DNA of 56,940 nucleotides from positions 1 to 56,940 of the forward strand of contig JAUNGV010000012.1 in assembly GCA_030524225.1 (NCBI GenBank). The letters are read 5' to 3'. The DNA is from Eubacteriales bacterium. GTDB taxonomy: Bacteria; Bacillota; Clostridia; Lachnospirales; Lachnospiraceae. This document shows, piece after piece, positions 15,553-24,150 of the stretch. Under the pieces are notes generated by a model. It was not told the origin of the DNA. It did no database searches and was given only the letters and a program-made list of their open reading frames with translations. Made by a program: the position numbers and the translations under genes. Each line of letters opens with the position of its first letter. The first letter of the stretch is position 1.

Positions 15553-16302
15553 ATGCGAATGAATCAGATCGATGATTTATTAACACCGGGCCTGACATTT
15601 ACCAAGACAGATTTTTCGAATTGGATTAGGGAAGACAATCCTCAGTACAGCGAGCGTTCCATCTACTGGCTGCTTAATAAATTACAGGCGCAGAAAGAAA
15701 TTATCAAATTGGGAAGGAATCTGTTTCAGGTTGTCAGTGACTCTATCGTGAAAAGACCTTATAATTACAACGCTTCTATTGAAATGAAACAGATAGAACA
15801 ACAGATTCAGGAAGAATATCCGCGGATCAATTTTCAAACATGGGAATTTATTCAGATGAATGAATTTGTAAATCATCAAATTGCCCACAATGTTTTGTTT
15901 ATAGAAGTCGAAAGCATGTTGGAGGAGACTGTTTTTGAGCTTCTGAAAAAAAATTATCCCGGAGTATTGCTCTGCCCATCAGTTGATACTTTTCATCAAT
16001 ACAAAATTTCTGATAATACGATCGTCATATTAAGATTGATTTCACAGGCTCCTAAAGCTATGCAGAACAGTCACAGCGCATGTCTCGAAAAAATTCTGGT
16101 TGATCTTTTTTCCCGGAAATTAACGGGGCAATTGATCCAGCGGGCGGAATATCCGACTATTTTAGAAGATGCTTTTTCAAAATATTATATTGATGAGCGC
16201 AAAATGTTCCGGTATGCCAGGCGGCGGGATGTTGAACGGGAAATGCTCGATTTGATATACAAGGAAACATCGGTACAGTTGATCACCAAGGGAGTTTCAT
16301 GA
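15553..16302 (+). CDS. AbiEi-like antitoxin/repressor (DUF6577-like)
   Basis: 249 residues. The N-terminal ~60 form a probable winged helix (LTFTKTDFSNWIREDN, RSIYWLLNKLQAQKEIIKLG); the rest is a mixed alpha/beta domain like the AbiEi C-terminal region. It sits directly upstream of an AbiEii-type nucleotidyltransferase, the standard type IV order. By analogy it would repress the operon and counter the toxin's action. AAGGATG is 8-11 nt before ATG 15553; a GTG at 15544 is too near the ribosome site. Codon use and composition are clearly more AT-rich than the flanks, a sign of horizontal acquisition. Family call by context and fold impression; the sequence is divergent. Confidence 0.72.
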   Translation: MRMNQIDDLLTPGLTFTKTDFSNWIREDNPQYSERSIYWLLNKLQAQKEIIKLGRNLFQVVSDSIVKRPYNYNASIEMKQIEQQIQEEYPRINFQTWEFIQMNEFVNHQIAHNVLFIEVESMLEETVFELLKKNYPGVLLCPSVDTFHQYKISDNTIVILRLISQAPKAMQNSHSACLEKILVDLFSRKLTGQLIQRAEYPTILEDAFSKYYIDERKMFRYARRRDVEREMLDLIYKETSVQLITKGVS

Positions 16303-16356
16303 AGATAATATCAAGAGGATGAAATAGCGGAAAACACAGAAAGGGGAGAATCTAAG

Positions 16357-17412
16357 GTGTTGAAGAAAGAAAATTTTATTCTTGAGAACATACAGAGTCT
16401 TCAAAAAAAGCACAAAAAAGATCCTGCTCTTTTAGAACGGGTGGTCTATGCTTTTGGCCTTCTGGAATCTCTGCAACAGACAGAACTCCCTTTTATATTT
16501 AAAGGTGGAACCAGTTTAATGTTATTGTTGGAGCGGCCGATGCGGCTATCTACCGATATTGATATTATTGTTCCGCCCGGAACTGACATTGAATTTTACA
16601 TTCATAAAGCTGCAGAGATTTTTCCTTTTCATTCCTGTGAGGAACAAGTCCGAAAGGGAAAAAACAATATCGAGAAACGACATTTTAAATTTATGTATTT
16701 CTCTCCGTTACAGGAGAAAGAATTTTATATCCTGTTGGACGTCCTGTTTGCAGAAATTCCTTATGCAGAAGTAATTCAGAAAGAGATCTGCAATGAGCTG
16801 CTCCAGACGGAGGATCCGGCAGTCATTGTCAGGGTGCCCAGTCTGGAAAGCATTCTGGGTGATAAATTGACCGCATTTGCACCACATACAACCGGGATTC
16901 CCATAGGAAAAGGAAAGTCCATGGAGATTGTGAAACAGTTATTTGATGTTGCGGTCTTAATCGATGAACTTGTTGATCAGAGTGTTGTAGAGCGTAGTTA
17001 TGACAATACTGTGGCGGAGGAACTGGCATACAGAGGTCTGGAAATTACCCGTGCTGATGTTTTGAAGGATACCATCACAGCTTGTGTCAGTATTATTGGA
17101 CGGGGGACCATGGGAGCGGAAGACTATAAAGAATATATAAAGGGAATTCATTCAGTGGAAAGCCATGTTTTAATGGATAATTACAGTGGAGAATTTGCAG
17201 CGGAACAGGCATGCAAGGTAATGTATTTGGCGGCCTGTCTCCTGACCGACCGTATCTTCAAAAAGATTGAACATCCGGAAAAATATCTGGAGGCAAGCAT
17301 CAGCAAAAGCAGTTATAGGAAACTGTCTTATATGAAAAAACGAAATGCAGAAGCATTTGGTTATCTGGTAGAAGCAGTCCGGTTATTGGAACCTGCAGAA
17401 AAAGCAGTATAA
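16357..17412 (+). CDS. AbiEii-family nucleotidyltransferase toxin (type IV TA)
   Basis: 351 residues from GTG 16357, 8 nt after AAGGGGAG. The nucleotidyltransferase core is clear: FKGGTSLMLL then RLSTDIDIIV supply the GGxS and DxD metal/NTP motifs (about residues 49-70), and GDKLTAFAPHT (about 168-178) is the downstream Lys motif of AbiEii. Relatives transfer nucleotides to tRNA and stop growth, giving phage abortive infection. The C-terminal 150 residues are helical and longer than in many AbiEii proteins. It shares the AT-rich composition of the antitoxin gene and ends with a strong terminator, so the pair is a self-contained cassette. Confidence 0.87.
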   Translation: MLKKENFILENIQSLQKKHKKDPALLERVVYAFGLLESLQQTELPFIFKGGTSLMLLLERPMRLSTDIDIIVPPGTDIEFYIHKAAEIFPFHSCEEQVRKGKNNIEKRHFKFMYFSPLQEKEFYILLDVLFAEIPYAEVIQKEICNELLQTEDPAVIVRVPSLESILGDKLTAFAPHTTGIPIGKGKSMEIVKQLFDVAVLIDELVDQSVVERSYDNTVAEELAYRGLEITRADVLKDTITACVSIIGRGTMGAEDYKEYIKGIHSVESHVLMDNYSGEFAAEQACKVMYLAACLLTDRIFKKIEHPEKYLEASISKSSYRKLSYMKKRNAEAFGYLVEAVRLLEPAEKAV

Positions 17413-17430
17413 AAATTTGATAGTACTGAT

Positions 17431-17478
17431 ACACCCTCAAGCCCATGTAAATCGTGGGAGTGGGGGTGTTTTTTTTGT
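17431..17478 (+). terminator. terminator of the toxin-antitoxin operon
   Basis: ACACCC (17431-17436) pairs with GGGTGT (17464-17469) and CCCA (17442-17445) with TGGG (17455-17458), followed by a run of T to about 17476. It lies 18 nt after the toxin stop codon. Confidence 0.85.
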
Positions 17479-17590
17479 TGCCAATGCTCCCTTTTTTTGC
17501 AAGAGTTCCCGCACAAAGCGGGAGGATGACAGCATATTTCATGATAGAACAATTCGAATATATACAAAATGCACAAACACACAGCTGTTT

Positions 17591-17607
17591 CTTGCACAAA
17601 GTGCAAG
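17591..17607. promoter_or_regulatory. palindrome, possible operator of the lactonase gene
   Basis: CTTGCACAAAGTGCAAG is a 17-bp palindrome (7-bp arms, centre AAA) in the AT-rich leader 77 bp before the start at 17684. The cognate regulator is unknown and no clear -35/-10 pair was found. Confidence 0.4.
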
Positions 17608-17683
17608 TGTTTTGACGGAATCCGGTTTGCTGATTCAGTGGGCGGCCGATAAAATGACAGTGTACCAACGAAGGGGGCAGGGC

Positions 17684-18841
17684 ATGAACAGAGAACATTA
17701 TATGTATGTGAGCTCATGGAAGGAGCATGGCGGAACACCCGGTCTGAGCGTGTATCGCTTTGACGAGGAGACAGGGGAGATTGTATTTCTGAAACAGCTG
17801 GATCAGAAGGATTCCGTGAATTGCTCGTGCGTGGTCGCCGGTGTGAATCGGATGTACCTGTGCAACGAGGTGGTGCAGACGGGAAGAGAGGCTCCGTCAG
17901 GCGGGAGGATTTTCGTTTATGAGCTGAACCCGGCAAACGGGGATGCGAGACGGAGCGCGGCGGTCTTCACGGAATGTCCGAATCCCGCTTATGTGGAACT
18001 GGATCCGACCGGGCAATATCTCGTCGCGGCGCATCATTCGATCACCAAGAGGACGATCCGGCACCGCAGAGCGACTGATGGAATGATCGAGTCCGTGGTG
18101 GAGAACGCCGAGGCAGATGTACAGCTCTGGCATTTGAACGAAGAGGGGATCCCGGACTGTCTGCTGGATAATATCGACCACGCGGCGCAGCTCGGAGAAA
18201 CAGGAGAAGCGCACCCGCACTGCTGTGTGTTCTCCCCATCGGGAGAGCTGATTGCCGTGGCGGACAAAGGAACCGGGATGCTGCGGATGTATACGATCGA
18301 CAGGAAACGGCATCGGCTGCGTCTGTTGGATCAGGCGCTGACGGACAGAGAGGGAGCGCATCCGAGGTATGTGGTCTTCCATCCGGATAAACCGTTTCTG
18401 TTTGTCAATCACGAGGCATCCTGTGATGGAAAAATGTATGTGTCATCTTTCCGGTACGAAGCAAACGGCAGGCTGGTAAAGATTGCGACGGAAGATGCGC
18501 TGGAACCCGGGCATGCGGCAGATCCGGACAGACGGCTGGAACAGCAGGGATTTGCGATTACGCCGGATGGAAAGTATCTCTACACGCTTCTGAATGCAGT
18601 GGATCAGATCGGCGTACTGGCGGTGGATGGAGAGAACGGCTCGCTCAGACGGATCGCCAATGTGCCGGTGAAGGGAATCTGGCCGAGAGGGATGGGGATT
18701 TCTCCCAATGGAAAGTTTCTCATCACGACCTGTCTGGTCAGCGGAGAGATTATCCCGTGGCGGATCGGAGAGGACGGCCTTCTCACACAGGCCGGAGAGG
18801 GAGCGGTGCAGAAGGGGGCCTCGTATCTGTCTTTTTTCTGA
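17684..18841 (+). CDS. lactonase family protein (YbhE/Pgl-type seven-bladed propeller)
   Basis: 385 residues with repeated blade motifs such as PAYVELDPTGQYLVAAHH, PHCCVFSPSGELIAVADKG, PRYVVFHPDKPFLFVNHE, GFAITPDGKYLYTLLN and GMGISPNGKFLITTCLV, the pattern of the 6-phosphogluconolactonase/3-carboxymuconate cyclase-like propeller family. Family members hydrolyse lactones, classically 6-phosphogluconolactone; no other pentose-phosphate gene is near, so the true substrate is open. No signal peptide from ATG 17684, which follows AAGGGGGCAGGGC. Starts further upstream run through the terminator region of the TA islet and are not credible. Confidence 0.85.
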   Translation: MNREHYMYVSSWKEHGGTPGLSVYRFDEETGEIVFLKQLDQKDSVNCSCVVAGVNRMYLCNEVVQTGREAPSGGRIFVYELNPANGDARRSAAVFTECPNPAYVELDPTGQYLVAAHHSITKRTIRHRRATDGMIESVVENAEADVQLWHLNEEGIPDCLLDNIDHAAQLGETGEAHPHCCVFSPSGELIAVADKGTGMLRMYTIDRKRHRLRLLDQALTDREGAHPRYVVFHPDKPFLFVNHEASCDGKMYVSSFRYEANGRLVKIATEDALEPGHAADPDRRLEQQGFAITPDGKYLYTLLNAVDQIGVLAVDGENGSLRRIANVPVKGIWPRGMGISPNGKFLITTCLVSGEIIPWRIGEDGLLTQAGEGAVQKGASYLSFF

Positions 18842-18961
18842 CAGGGTGAAATATCAGATTAGCGATTTTATACAGGAGCGCCTTCCATCACAACGCAAAA
18901 TCAAAAATTTTGTGACAGGCAGATTCTAATCGGAATACTGTGTCTGCCCGCGGCGGGGGAC

Positions 18962-18977
18962 GCTTCGGAATGGAGAA
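18962..18977 (+). promoter_or_regulatory. translation-start leader, GCTTCGGAATGGAGAA variant
   Basis: Matches the leader at 10044 and 49668 at 14 of 16 positions and ends 4 nt before ATG 18982. GGCAGA / TCTGCC arms (18918-18923 / 18943-18948) form a stem just upstream. Confidence 0.5.
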
Positions 18978-18981
18978 TGAT

Positions 18982-20259
18982 ATGGAGAAGTATTGTGAAA
19001 TTCGCAGGACGTACAACAAGTTGGGAGAGCTTCCGGCTATTGTGCCGTGTATGCTGTATGAACCGCTGCATCCGGGGGATCGGAGCAGGATCGGCGTGGT
19101 GCTGATGCATTCGGACGATGATTACATCGAGTTCCTGCCGGCGATAGAGCTGGCAAAGCGCGGTTACCGTGTCGCAGCGGCGCATGTGAGCAAATCCTCG
19201 AATCCGTTGGATCGGAAGATGCAGGAGGTGGGGATGGTGGCTGATTTCCTGCGCAGCTGTCCGGGAGTGGACAAAGTCCTGCTGCTGGGGCACAGCGGAG
19301 GAGCGACGCTGATGAGTGCTTATCAGAGTGCGGCGGAAAATGGCAACGCGGTGTTCCAGAATCCTGAGAGAATCATCGCCCTTGACGACATTGGCGCTCT
19401 TACACCGGCAGACGGCGTAATGCTTCTCGATTCCAATTTCGGCAACGGGGTGATGAGTCTGGTCTCCCTTGATCCGGCGATTGTGGACGAGGAGACGGGG
19501 ATGAAGAGAGATCCGTCGCTCAACCTCTTTAATCCGGCAAACGGGTATCACGAAGAAGGATGTTCCTACAGTGGGGAATTTATTTCGCGATTCCTGAGAG
19601 CGCAGGCAGAGCGCATGAACCGGCTGATCGATTACTGTCAGGAGAGAGTGGAGATCATCAATCACAATGCGGGTCAGTTCATGGACGACGAACCACTGGT
19701 GATTCCGGGCGGGACGCAGTTCGCGCCGAACAACAAGCTGTTTCCGCAGATGACGGGATTCTTCTCCCGCACGAAAGAGGAGTGGAATCTGCTGCATCAG
19801 GACGGCAGTGTGACGAGAGAGATCGTGCCGTGCCGCAGGATTTTCCGGCCGGGCGCGGATTCGGCCGGGGAGTACGGCTTCGGCGCGCTGACCACAACAG
19901 TGAAAACGTTTTTAAAATCCTCTGCGGTACGGGTGAATCCGGATCTCTATGCCTACGATGCTTCGGAGCTGCATGGCATTGAGTGGGGATCGAGTTACTG
20001 TGTGACGGTTGGCAATGTCGAGGGAATTTCGGCGCCGATGCTGATGATGGGAATGACAGGCAGCTATGAGTACATCGCGGCGGAGCATATTTACCGCCAT
20101 GCCGGGAGGACGTCGGATAAGACTCTGGCGTTCGTGGAGGGAGCGGGACATAATTTCACACCGGCCACGGAGGCGGAGCGGTACCCGGGAGAATTCGGCG
20201 ATACGGCAAAGGTCTGCTTTGATTACGTGAGTCAGTGGATTGCGTCGCGATTTTTATAG
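18982..20259 (+). CDS. alpha/beta-hydrolase fold protein
   Basis: 425 residues. The nucleophile elbow LLLGHSGGATL (Ser near residue 102) and the late His in FVEGAGHNFTP mark an alpha/beta hydrolase; GVVLMHSDDDY near the N terminus provides the oxyanion-hole strand. A long middle insertion (about 130-330) forms the lid. No signal peptide, so an intracellular esterase, amidase or peptidase. It directly precedes a peptide ABC operon (209-bp gap with a palindrome), and a role in processing an imported compound is possible but unproven. ATG 18982 is chosen for its GGAG spacing; ATG 18970 and GTG 18940 are also in frame. Confidence 0.8.
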   Translation: MEKYCEIRRTYNKLGELPAIVPCMLYEPLHPGDRSRIGVVLMHSDDDYIEFLPAIELAKRGYRVAAAHVSKSSNPLDRKMQEVGMVADFLRSCPGVDKVLLLGHSGGATLMSAYQSAAENGNAVFQNPERIIALDDIGALTPADGVMLLDSNFGNGVMSLVSLDPAIVDEETGMKRDPSLNLFNPANGYHEEGCSYSGEFISRFLRAQAERMNRLIDYCQERVEIINHNAGQFMDDEPLVIPGGTQFAPNNKLFPQMTGFFSRTKEEWNLLHQDGSVTREIVPCRRIFRPGADSAGEYGFGALTTTVKTFLKSSAVRVNPDLYAYDASELHGIEWGSSYCVTVGNVEGISAPMLMMGMTGSYEYIAAEHIYRHAGRTSDKTLAFVEGAGHNFTPATEAERYPGEFGDTAKVCFDYVSQWIASRFL

Positions 20260-20265
20260 CGGAGG

Positions 20266-20353
20266 TTGATACACGTGTATCCGGCAGCAGATAGGAATGT
20301 GTGTACTGGAAAACATAAAGGCTGTTCATGTCCGGACCGGATACCCGTATCAA
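20266..20353. promoter_or_regulatory. pair of inverted TTGATAC...GTATCCGG sites
   Basis: TTGATACACGTGTATCCGG (20266-20284, holding the perfect 14-bp palindrome 20268-20281) and CCGGATACCCGTATCAA (20337-20353) are near-copies in opposite orientation. They occupy the spacer before the peptide-binding lipoprotein gene and could be a paired operator or a transcript-folding element. Confidence 0.45.
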
Positions 20354-20468
20354 AAGTGCGCAGGAGCAGCAGACAAAGCGCGCGGATAAAGTGAAGGCAA
20401 CAGGAAACAAGATGGGGAGCGTGTTACAGCGCGGTGTCGCAGACGGTATGCGGCAGAAGGAGGAAGGT

Positions 20469-22148
20469 ATGAAGTTACACAAGATCAGAAAAGGGTTGGG
20501 GCTGGTTCTGGCGGCCTCTCTGACAGCGGGACTGCTGAGCGCCTGCGGAGGCGGCACTTCGACAGGGACGGCGGACGCCACGGGGGCTGCGACCGCAGAG
20601 ACGGCAGCGCAGGAAGCGGCGACGCAGGCTCCGCCGGAGGCGGATACGAGCCGCAAGACGGCATCCGGCAGCGGGGAGAGATACGACAAAATCACTGTAG
20701 CGCTCTCGAGCGATCCGTCGGATCTGGGGCCGACAGGATACGGCGACACAGCGGCATTGTATACGATGCATAACTATTACGAAACACTGTTTGATTTCCG
20801 CGACGGTGAGTATGTACCGATTCTGGCCAAGAGCTATACCGAGGTCGACGCGACGCACTGGGAAGTGGAACTGTGGGACAATATCAAGGATTCCGAGGGT
20901 AACCCGATCACGGCGGACGATGTGGTGTTCTCTTACAATCTGCTGATTGATTCAGGAAAAGCGGCGAAGTTTAACAGTTTTGTCAGCATCGAGGCCAAAG
21001 ATGATTACACCCTGACTTTTACATGGAGCAAGGAGATTGATTCTGTCGGAGAACTGGAGTGGCCGCTCTGCCGCGTCAATATCGTCTCGCAGAAGGCGTA
21101 TGAGGATGGCGGCAACACGATGGCTTCCCAGCCGGTCGGCACCGGCCCCTATGTGGTGACAGAGTACACGCCGGGCGCAAAGATCGTGATGGAGGCGAAC
21201 GACAATTACTGGCAGAGCGACGAGAACCGTGACCCGGATCATCAGGCGAACGTGCAGACCGTGGAGTACGATATCATCTCCGAGGGCTCGCAGCATGTGA
21301 TCGCGCTGGGAACCGACACAGTGCAGTACTCCGAATATGTGCCGAACGAGAGTCTGGCGGATTTCCAGGAAGGCGGACAGTACGCTGATGGACACGCGGT
21401 ATTCTCTACACAGGGTTCCGGCCTGCAGTGCCTGTTCCCGGACTGCTCGGAGGGATTTCTCGCTGACGAGAATTTTCGCAAAGCGGTATTCTACGCGTTA
21501 AATAATGAAGCGATCGCGCAAGCGACAGGTACGCTTGAACCGGCAAAGGCGTTCGGCACCCCGTTCTTTGCTGATTACGATACGGCGTGGGAGAGCCAGG
21601 AAGGCAATTACATGGCGGTCTACGATGTGGAAAAAGCCAAGGAATATCTGGCGCAGACTGATTACAACGGAGAGAGTCTCGTGCTCCTGTGCCCTTCGAG
21701 TGACCTCTCCAAGACGATGGCGCAGATGGTGCAGACACTCCTGCTGCAGATCGGCATCAATGTGGAGATCAACGCGGAGGAGGGGAATCTGGTTGATACG
21801 GATATGAGAGATCCGGCAAACTTTGACCTTCTGATCAAGGATCTCGGCGGCGGTTCTCAGATCGGCGAGTTCAACCGCGCGATGAACTATGAGGAGTTCG
21901 GCACCGGCCTGAATCTGGCGGGACTGCACGACGAGGAGTTCCAGACTTTCTTCCTGAACTGCTCCACGGTAGACGGCCACACGACGGAGAATATGGCGCA
22001 GCTGCATCAGATGCTGCTCGACAACGGATATTACTATGCGATCGGTTCCCCGAGAATGACGGGCGTGTACAGCGACGCGTTTGCGACTCTTGTTTACAGA
22101 GAGCACGAATTCCTTCGTCCGGGCGCCTGCGACTACTATCTCGACTAA
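20469..22148 (+). CDS. peptide/oligopeptide ABC transporter substrate-binding lipoprotein (family 5)
   Basis: 559 residues. Signal peptide with lipobox LLSAC, then a ~50-residue Ala/Thr/Gly linker, then the family-5 (DppA/OppA) fold: ITVALSSDPSDLGPTG, LYTMHNYYETLFDF, TADDVVFSYNLLIDSGK, GTGPYVVTEY, FRKAVFYALNNEAI. It binds a peptide, nickel-chelate or similar ligand outside the cell; specificity cannot be read. Start ATG 20469 with AGGAGGAAGG upstream. First gene of a five-gene operon to 26088, separated from the first permease by a 12-bp stem that probably tunes expression. Confidence 0.92.
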   Translation: MKLHKIRKGLGLVLAASLTAGLLSACGGGTSTGTADATGAATAETAAQEAATQAPPEADTSRKTASGSGERYDKITVALSSDPSDLGPTGYGDTAALYTMHNYYETLFDFRDGEYVPILAKSYTEVDATHWEVELWDNIKDSEGNPITADDVVFSYNLLIDSGKAAKFNSFVSIEAKDDYTLTFTWSKEIDSVGELEWPLCRVNIVSQKAYEDGGNTMASQPVGTGPYVVTEYTPGAKIVMEANDNYWQSDENRDPDHQANVQTVEYDIISEGSQHVIALGTDTVQYSEYVPNESLADFQEGGQYADGHAVFSTQGSGLQCLFPDCSEGFLADENFRKAVFYALNNEAIAQATGTLEPAKAFGTPFFADYDTAWESQEGNYMAVYDVEKAKEYLAQTDYNGESLVLLCPSSDLSKTMAQMVQTLLLQIGINVEINAEEGNLVDTDMRDPANFDLLIKDLGGGSQIGEFNRAMNYEEFGTGLNLAGLHDEEFQTFFLNCSTVDGHTTENMAQLHQMLLDNGYYYAIGSPRMTGVYSDAFATLVYREHEFLRPGACDYYLD

Positions 22149-22166
22149 ATTTATGAAACGATGAGG

Positions 22167-22218
22167 GAAACACCGCGGACAGTCAGGCAGACATACCGCC
22201 TCTGTGCCGCGGTGTTTC
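22167..22218 (+). terminator. stem-loop after binding-protein gene (attenuator-like)
   Basis: GAAACACCGCGG (22167-22178) and CCGCGGTGTTTC (22207-22218), perfect 12-bp arms with a 28-nt loop, 19 nt after the stop. No T-run, so it more likely stabilises the upstream mRNA or partly terminates, the usual way to make more binding protein than permease. Confidence 0.5.
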
Positions 22219-22285
22219 TGCAACAGGAGAGGTGCCGCCGCCGCAGCGCGGCCGGTGCATTCTCTCTCAAAGGAAAGGTATTGCT

Positions 22286-23242
22286 ATGGCCAAATACATC
22301 ATCAACCGATTGTTATGGATGATAGTCATTATTTTTGGCGCGTCCTTTATCATCTTTACGATTCTGTATTTTACGCCGGGCGATCCGGCGGTGATTCTCG
22401 CCGGCGGCAGTGCCACGGCGGAGGATATTGAAAATATGCGCCACATACTGGGTCTGGACAAGTCGTATCTGGCGCAGCTGGGGGATTTCCTCTATCAGAC
22501 GTTCGTGCGCTTTGATTTCGGGGACTCATGGGTGTACGGCAAGCCGGTGCTGGATGAACTGGTGGTGCGTCTGCCCCGCACGATTATCATCGGTCTGGCG
22601 GCCATGGTACTGAATCTGACGCTGGGTCTGCTGATGGGCATTTTTGCGGCGACGCACGAGGGCAAATGGCAGGATTCCATGATTATGGGAATCGCGATGG
22701 TGTTCATCTCCTGTCCTGATTTCTGGGTGGCGCTGATGATGATTCTGTTGTTCTCGGCGAAGCTGAACATCCTGCCGGCGTACGGCGTCGGAGGCCCGCA
22801 GTACTATATTATGCCGATCATCTGCGCGGCGCTCGGTGGAATTGCCGTCAACGCGCGGCAGACGAGAGCTTCCATGCTCGGCGTATTCCGTGAAGATTAC
22901 ATCACAACGGCGAGAGCAAAGGGGCAGGCGGAGAACAAGGTGGTCTACCGTCATATGCTGCCGAATGCCCTGATGCCGATCATCACCTCGATCGGAAACG
23001 GATTTTCCAAGATTGTGGCCGGTGCGCCCGTGATCGAGAGCGTCTTTTCCATTCCGGGTGTTGGACTGTATCTGCTGACTTCCATCAATATGCGCGATTA
23101 TCCGGTGGTGAGGATCTGCGTGGTGTTCTTCGCTTTCTTCACGGCGCTGTCCATGCTGCTCGTCGATCTGGCTTATGCGTTTGTAGATCCCAGAATCAAG
23201 GCTCAGTATTCCGGAAACCGCAGAAAGGGGAAGAAATCATGA
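22286..23242 (+). CDS. ABC peptide transporter permease, DppB/OppB type
   Basis: 318 residues. N-terminal helix MAKYIINRLLWMIVIIFGAS and FTPGDPAVIL are hallmarks of OppB/DppB; the coupling loop is EDYITTARAKGQAENKVVYRH and the C terminus has YAFVDPRIK. Start ATG 22286 follows AAAGGAAAGG. Overlaps the next permease gene by 4 bases (ATGA), implying coupled synthesis of the heterodimer. Confidence 0.94.
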   Translation: MAKYIINRLLWMIVIIFGASFIIFTILYFTPGDPAVILAGGSATAEDIENMRHILGLDKSYLAQLGDFLYQTFVRFDFGDSWVYGKPVLDELVVRLPRTIIIGLAAMVLNLTLGLLMGIFAATHEGKWQDSMIMGIAMVFISCPDFWVALMMILLFSAKLNILPAYGVGGPQYYIMPIICAALGGIAVNARQTRASMLGVFREDYITTARAKGQAENKVVYRHMLPNALMPIITSIGNGFSKIVAGAPVIESVFSIPGVGLYLLTSINMRDYPVVRICVVFFAFFTALSMLLVDLAYAFVDPRIKAQYSGNRRKGKKS

Positions 23243-24114
23243 AGAGAAATACCATAACCTTACAGAATAAAAAGACGTCCCTTTTTACGGAATCCTGCCA
23301 GCGGATCTGGGCGAATCCCGGGGCGCGGGTCGGCGTGATTATTCTGGCTGTTATTGTGATTCTGTGCGTGTTCGCTCCGGTCTTTGCTCCGTACGGCGTC
23401 AATGATATGGATCTGGCCAATATGTACAAGGGACCCAGCAGGGAGCATATCTTCGGTACGGACGGTATGGGACGCGATCTGTTCAGCCGGATACTCTACG
23501 GCGGGCGCTACTCTCTGGCACTCGGTATCTGCGCGGCCTTTGTGGGCTCCGGTGTGGGCGCGGTGATCGGGAGCGTTGCCGGATACTTCGGCAAGAGGAC
23601 AGAGACGCTGATTATGCGCTTTATGGATATCTGGAGCTCCATTCCGGGTATGCTGCTCTGTATTCTGATTTCTGCGACACTGGGTTCCGGCTTTGTGAAC
23701 ACGGTCATCGCCCTGGCGGTGGGCAATGTTCCGACAGGTGTGCGTCTGATTCGGGGACAGATCCTCTCCGAGCGCTCCCGGGAATATCTGGAGGCGGCGG
23801 AGTCGATCAACTGTTCCAAACTCAGTATTATGTTCCGTCACCTGTTTCCGAACGTCATCTCTCCGGTCATTGTCGATGCGACGATGGGAATCGGCATGAA
23901 TATCACGATGGCGGCCTCTCTTTCCTTTATCGGGCTGGGCGTGCAGCCGCCGACACCGGAATGGGGCGCGATGCTGGCGGATGCCCGCGCGCATATTCTG
24001 ACGTATCCGTATCTGATTATGTTTCCGGGTATCGTCATTGCCCTGACGGTTCTTGCGATCAATCTGATCGGAGACGGCCTGCGGGATGCGATGGATCCGA
24101 AGCTCAGAAAGTAG
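23239..24114 (+). CDS. ABC peptide transporter permease, DppC/OppC type
   Basis: 291 residues. GTDGMGRDLFSRILYGGRYSLALG is the DppC/OppC signature after the first helix; EYLEAAESINCSKLSIMFRH is the coupling loop; LSFIGLGVQPPTPEWGAML lies near the C terminus. Starts at the ATGA overlap with the preceding permease gene. Confidence 0.94.
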   Translation: MKRNTITLQNKKTSLFTESCQRIWANPGARVGVIILAVIVILCVFAPVFAPYGVNDMDLANMYKGPSREHIFGTDGMGRDLFSRILYGGRYSLALGICAAFVGSGVGAVIGSVAGYFGKRTETLIMRFMDIWSSIPGMLLCILISATLGSGFVNTVIALAVGNVPTGVRLIRGQILSERSREYLEAAESINCSKLSIMFRHLFPNVISPVIVDATMGIGMNITMAASLSFIGLGVQPPTPEWGAMLADARAHILTYPYLIMFPGIVIALTVLAINLIGDGLRDAMDPKLRK

Positions 24115-24121
24115 GAGGGAT

Positions 24122-24146
24122 CGCAGGAAAGCTGCGGCGAGGAGGT
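24122..24146 (+). repeat. SD-proximal hairpin, DppD leader
   Basis: CGCAG (24122-24126) and CTGCG (24132-24136), loop GAAAG, followed by GCGAGGAGG and ATG 24151. A compact member of the SD-proximal hairpin series; overlapping GCAGC/GCTGC pairings make the exact stem uncertain. Confidence 0.5.
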
Positions 24147-24150
24147 AAGA

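Noticed and set aside
15340-17480. Phage or integrative element around the toxin-antitoxin pair
   Set aside because: Base composition is foreign, but there is no integrase, attachment repeat, or further mobile gene; only a two-gene islet is supported.
17591-17607. Link between CTTGCACAAAGTGCAAG and the GCACAAAGTGCA palindromes at 32136 and 32269
   Set aside because: Only the self-complementary core is shared; flanks and context differ, so chance similarity of palindromes is the simpler view.
17417-17683. Upstream extension of the lactonase frame
   Set aside because: It runs through the terminator T-run of the toxin-antitoxin operon and has no blade-like sequence; ATG 17684 has a good ribosome site.
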